Below are positions 61,957 through 64,000 of a stretch of DNA of 64,000 nt, piece after piece; position 1 is the first letter of the stretch, and each line of letters opens with the position of its first letter. The position numbers were made by a program, and so were the translations under genes. The DNA comes from Dyadobacter bucti (GTDB lineage Bacteria; Bacteroidota; Bacteroidia; Cytophagales; Spirosomataceae). The stretch spans positions 310,001 to 374,000 of the forward strand of contig NZ_SWFP01000002.1 of the NCBI RefSeq assembly GCF_005869225.1. The letters are read 5' to 3'. The notes below the pieces were generated by a model. The model worked only from the letters and a program-made list of their open reading frames with translations, did no database searches and was not told the DNA's origin.

Positions 61957-64000
61957 CTAATGTGTGCGCTGCAAAATTATGGTGCCTCCGGGTTTACATT
62001 TAAGTTCGATAAATTCTTCATCGGGTGTTTCAGCTGTAACTCCGGAAGCTGACTGTATTTTCCATTTCTGAAAAGGCTGCTTCAACCTTGTAACTCCACC
62101 CTTCTCCGCTACGATCTTTACCTCTGAAATAACGCCGTTCACTTTCTTTGCACTGACCAGAAACGCCCCTTCCGCGCGCAGTTTGTTAAATGAAACCTCT
62201 TTCCAGTCGGCAGGAACGGCCGGCATGATCTCGATAAAACCCGCGTAACTCTGCAGGAGCATTTCCTGTAATCCGGCAGCAAACGCAAAATTTCCCTCGA
62301 GCGTGAACGGACGGTAGGTAAATTTGGAAAGACCCGATTTTGTCTGATCGCCATTGACATGAAAACTGTTTGGCAAACAAAACGCCTTAGCAAAAATCGA
62401 TAAGTTTTTGGCGGCGCCCTCCCCATCTTTTGCCCGGGCTTTCATGTTGGCCAGCCAGGAATAGGAATAACCACACCAATAATCCGGCCCGATCTTTTCA
62501 AGTCTCTCAATCGAGTTTTTGATGATCGATTGTGCATCTGCTCCATCCTCCCATTTGATAAGGCTCAAAGGATGGATCGCCATCATATGGGAAAAATGCC
62601 GGTGCGACTCGTTATACGGCAGGGAAGCGGCAAACATCAGTTCTTTATTTTCCGTAACCGCATAATCTCCGAATTCGGAAAGTACCTCCTGCCAGTGATC
62701 CGCGTCTTTCGTCAGCCCCAGTTCCACGGCCAGTTCTTTGGCTCCGCTGAATGCAAACTTCATCAGCGAGAGATCATAGTTGGTGTTTTCTGGAAACCAT
62801 GCAGATAGCTTGTTATCATTGATTTCGGGGCTGGAACTGATCGGTAACTTTCTCAGCCCACTGCTATCCGGTACGGTAATATTTTCAAGAAACGTACATA
62901 CCTCCCTGAACCACGGATAAGCACGGTTTTTTAAAAAATCACGGTCCATACTATATCTCCACTGCAGATAATAGTGATGCGCCAGCCACGAAGATACCGT
63001 TGGAGAAAGCGAATATTGTATCCAGCCTCCCATTTCAGTACCGTCCAATGTTGTCACCCCCGGAACCGCCAGCCCATCAGTCCCGAAGTATAATTTGGTA
63101 TAACGTTTATAATTTTCAAGATTGGCATCCAGATGGTCGAAATAGCCCAGCCCTTCTTCCAGATGGTTTCCGCTGTAACTTGGCCAGTAACTCAGCTGGG
63201 TATTCAGATCGTGGTGAAAATCTCCTTTCCACGGCGGGATGCGGCCATTGTCCGCCGTCCAGACTGCCTGTAACGAAATAGGCGGCGCCCCTCTCCTGGC
63301 GGCCGATCCGAATTTGTATTGTTCAAGATACCATTGTTTTTCGAGCGTTGTATCCGGTACGCTCAGTGACGACTGCGCCCAGAATTTATTCCACCAGACA
63401 CTATGGCTCGCGTAATCTTTTGTATAGCCGCGCAACAATGCACGCTCAGTAACGGCAGAAGAAGACGGACTTACTTTTTGGTCCGGATATTGGGAAGAAA
63501 TACTCCATACACCTTCCATCACGCCGTTTTTAACATCACTCCATTGAACCGTGATCTGATATTTAAAACCTCCCCATCCTTCCTGCTCATAAACAATCCT
63601 GTTCTTTTGTTTCGTCACAGAACCCTGCTTATAGCCCAGCCTGGCCAAGTCGTCTCCCACCAGCGAGTTGACCGCCCCTCCTTCTTCAATTTTGCCCTGG
63701 TACTTTGGCGCAACAAGGTCAGGCATCAACCCGGCTTTTAAGTTTTCAAAACGGAACCAGCCAACCGGCTCGATAGCATGGACGAAAGTTTTCAGCTTCA
63801 TGCCGCTTTCCCATTCCACTTCACATAAGGCCTTTGAAACGGACAGGTTGACGGATTTTACTTTCGCCGCATCATTGATCGCAAACTCCAATGCACCAGC
63901 CGGAATTTTGGAAGGTGCAGGTTCCCTATCATAAGGAGCATCAAAAAATTGCTGAACAGGTTTGTAATCCTTTTTCGCGACCTGGCCCTGCACCCATTGA
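61957..64000 (-). CDS. GH95-like glycoside hydrolase (alpha-fucosidase family), N-terminal part outside window
   Basis: The frame is open to the right edge, with the GTG at 63993 internal; ~680 residues are visible. The all-alpha catalytic barrel is recognised by APPISLQAVWTADNGRIPPW and GDFHHDLNTQLSYWPSYSGN (the family's PPWxxxxxxNINxxMNYWP region), the acid/base region around SSSPEINDNKLSAW, then HRHFSHMMAIHPLSLI and TRNLxTxxx-like end elements. A C-terminal beta-domain (GFIEIMPAVPADWKEVSF, LRAEGAFLVSAKKVNG) completes the GH95 form. Known GH95 enzymes cleave alpha-1,2-fucose or galactose, but in this divergent member the substrate is open. The gene is alone on this strand with no SusC/SusD visible nearby. 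Confidence 0.85.
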   Translation of the reverse strand, partial: QWVQGQVAKKDYKPVQQFFDAPYDREPAPSKIPAGALEFAINDAAKVKSVNLSVSKALCEVEWESGMKLKTFVHAIEPVGWFRFENLKAGLMPDLVAPKYQGKIEEGGAVNSLVGDDLARLGYKQGSVTKQKNRIVYEQEGWGGFKYQITVQWSDVKNGVMEGVWSISSQYPDQKVSPSSSAVTERALLRGYTKDYASHSVWWNKFWAQSSLSVPDTTLEKQWYLEQYKFGSAARRGAPPISLQAVWTADNGRIPPWKGDFHHDLNTQLSYWPSYSGNHLEEGLGYFDHLDANLENYKRYTKLYFGTDGLAVPGVTTLDGTEMGGWIQYSLSPTVSSWLAHHYYLQWRYSMDRDFLKNRAYPWFREVCTFLENITVPDSSGLRKLPISSSPEINDNKLSAWFPENTNYDLSLMKFAFSGAKELAVELGLTKDADHWQEVLSEFGDYAVTENKELMFAASLPYNESHRHFSHMMAIHPLSLIKWEDGADAQSIIKNSIERLEKIGPDYWCGYSYSWLANMKARAKDGEGAAKNLSIFAKAFCLPNSFHVNGDQTKSGLSKFTYRPFTLEGNFAFAAGLQEMLLQSYAGFIEIMPAVPADWKEVSFNKLRAEGAFLVSAKKVNGVISEVKIVAEKGGVTRLKQPFQKWKIQSASGVTAETPDEEFIELKCKPGGTIILQRTH

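Overview
The window looks like a chromosomal segment of a Bacteroidota bacterium, probably a Cytophagales member of the Dyadobacter/Spirosoma type. The evidence is a SusC/SusD pair with an ECF sigma factor and FecR, a type IX secretion C-terminal domain on an M1 peptidase, a gliding-motility-type C-terminal domain, alginate-export porin and GH26/GH95-like hydrolases, and a bacillithiol-type YtxJ protein. The genus is an inference. I saw no rRNA, tRNA, CRISPR array or intact insertion sequence.

Layout. 1-2.6 kb: end of a polysaccharide O-acetylation-type SGNH protein, a large membrane protein and a cupin. 2.6-8.2 kb, mostly minus strand: an MBL hydrolase, a PA2169-type four-helix protein, then a five-gene operon (ring-cleaving dioxygenase, carboxylesterase, pirin, degenerate receiver, Crp/Fnr regulator) that reads as a quinone or aromatic detoxification unit, and a DUF2958 gene. 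8.3-12.4 kb, plus strand: cytoplasmic-looking HtrA, YtxJ, a small ORF preceded by a 40-nt near-perfect palindrome, a membrane histidine kinase and a DeoR regulator. 12.4-15.2 kb, minus strand: a small membrane protein, a family 2 (SrpI-like) encapsulin shell protein and a GH26 mannanase. 15.4-16.8 kb: Lrp regulator and EamA exporter. 16.8-19.6 kb: TlpA-like protein, cysteine desulfurase and ACT-like small protein, as an operon. 20-22 kb: VOC protein, VapBC-type toxin-antitoxin, ThuA protein.

22.2-36.7 kb is a complete assimilatory nitrate/nitrite island: a NarX/NarL-like two-component system behind nirB-nirD on the minus strand; divergently, the sirohaem methyltransferase, a porin, a nitrate/nitrite MFS transporter, a nitrate reductase fused to its own electron-transfer flavoprotein, and a rubredoxin-tailed protein. 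Its intergenic gaps carry several unrelated short tandem or palindromic repeats.

36.7-40.5 kb: M1 aminopeptidase, Thr/Pro-rich secreted protein, DUF899 protein. 40.6-50.6 kb: a regulated uptake operon (ECF sigma with an apparent frameshift, FecR, SusC with STN domain, SusD, DUF4380, PQQ dehydrogenase with cytochrome c domain). 50.6-59.5 kb, minus strand: a lipoprotein and a membrane protein, a run of small AT-rich ORFs with several apparent 1-nt frameshifts, then a 1989-residue SpvB/FG-GAP/RHS protein ending in an HEYGH metallopeptidase-like tip; the small ORFs are candidate immunity or orphan-tip remnants. 59.9-64 kb: endonuclease/exonuclease/phosphatase family protein, a secreted protein of unknown function, and a GH95-like hydrolase cut by the window end.

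The most unusual items are the encapsulin with no evident cargo, the RHS metallopeptidase locus, the nitrate island with its fusion protein and repeats, and the frameshifted sigma factor.
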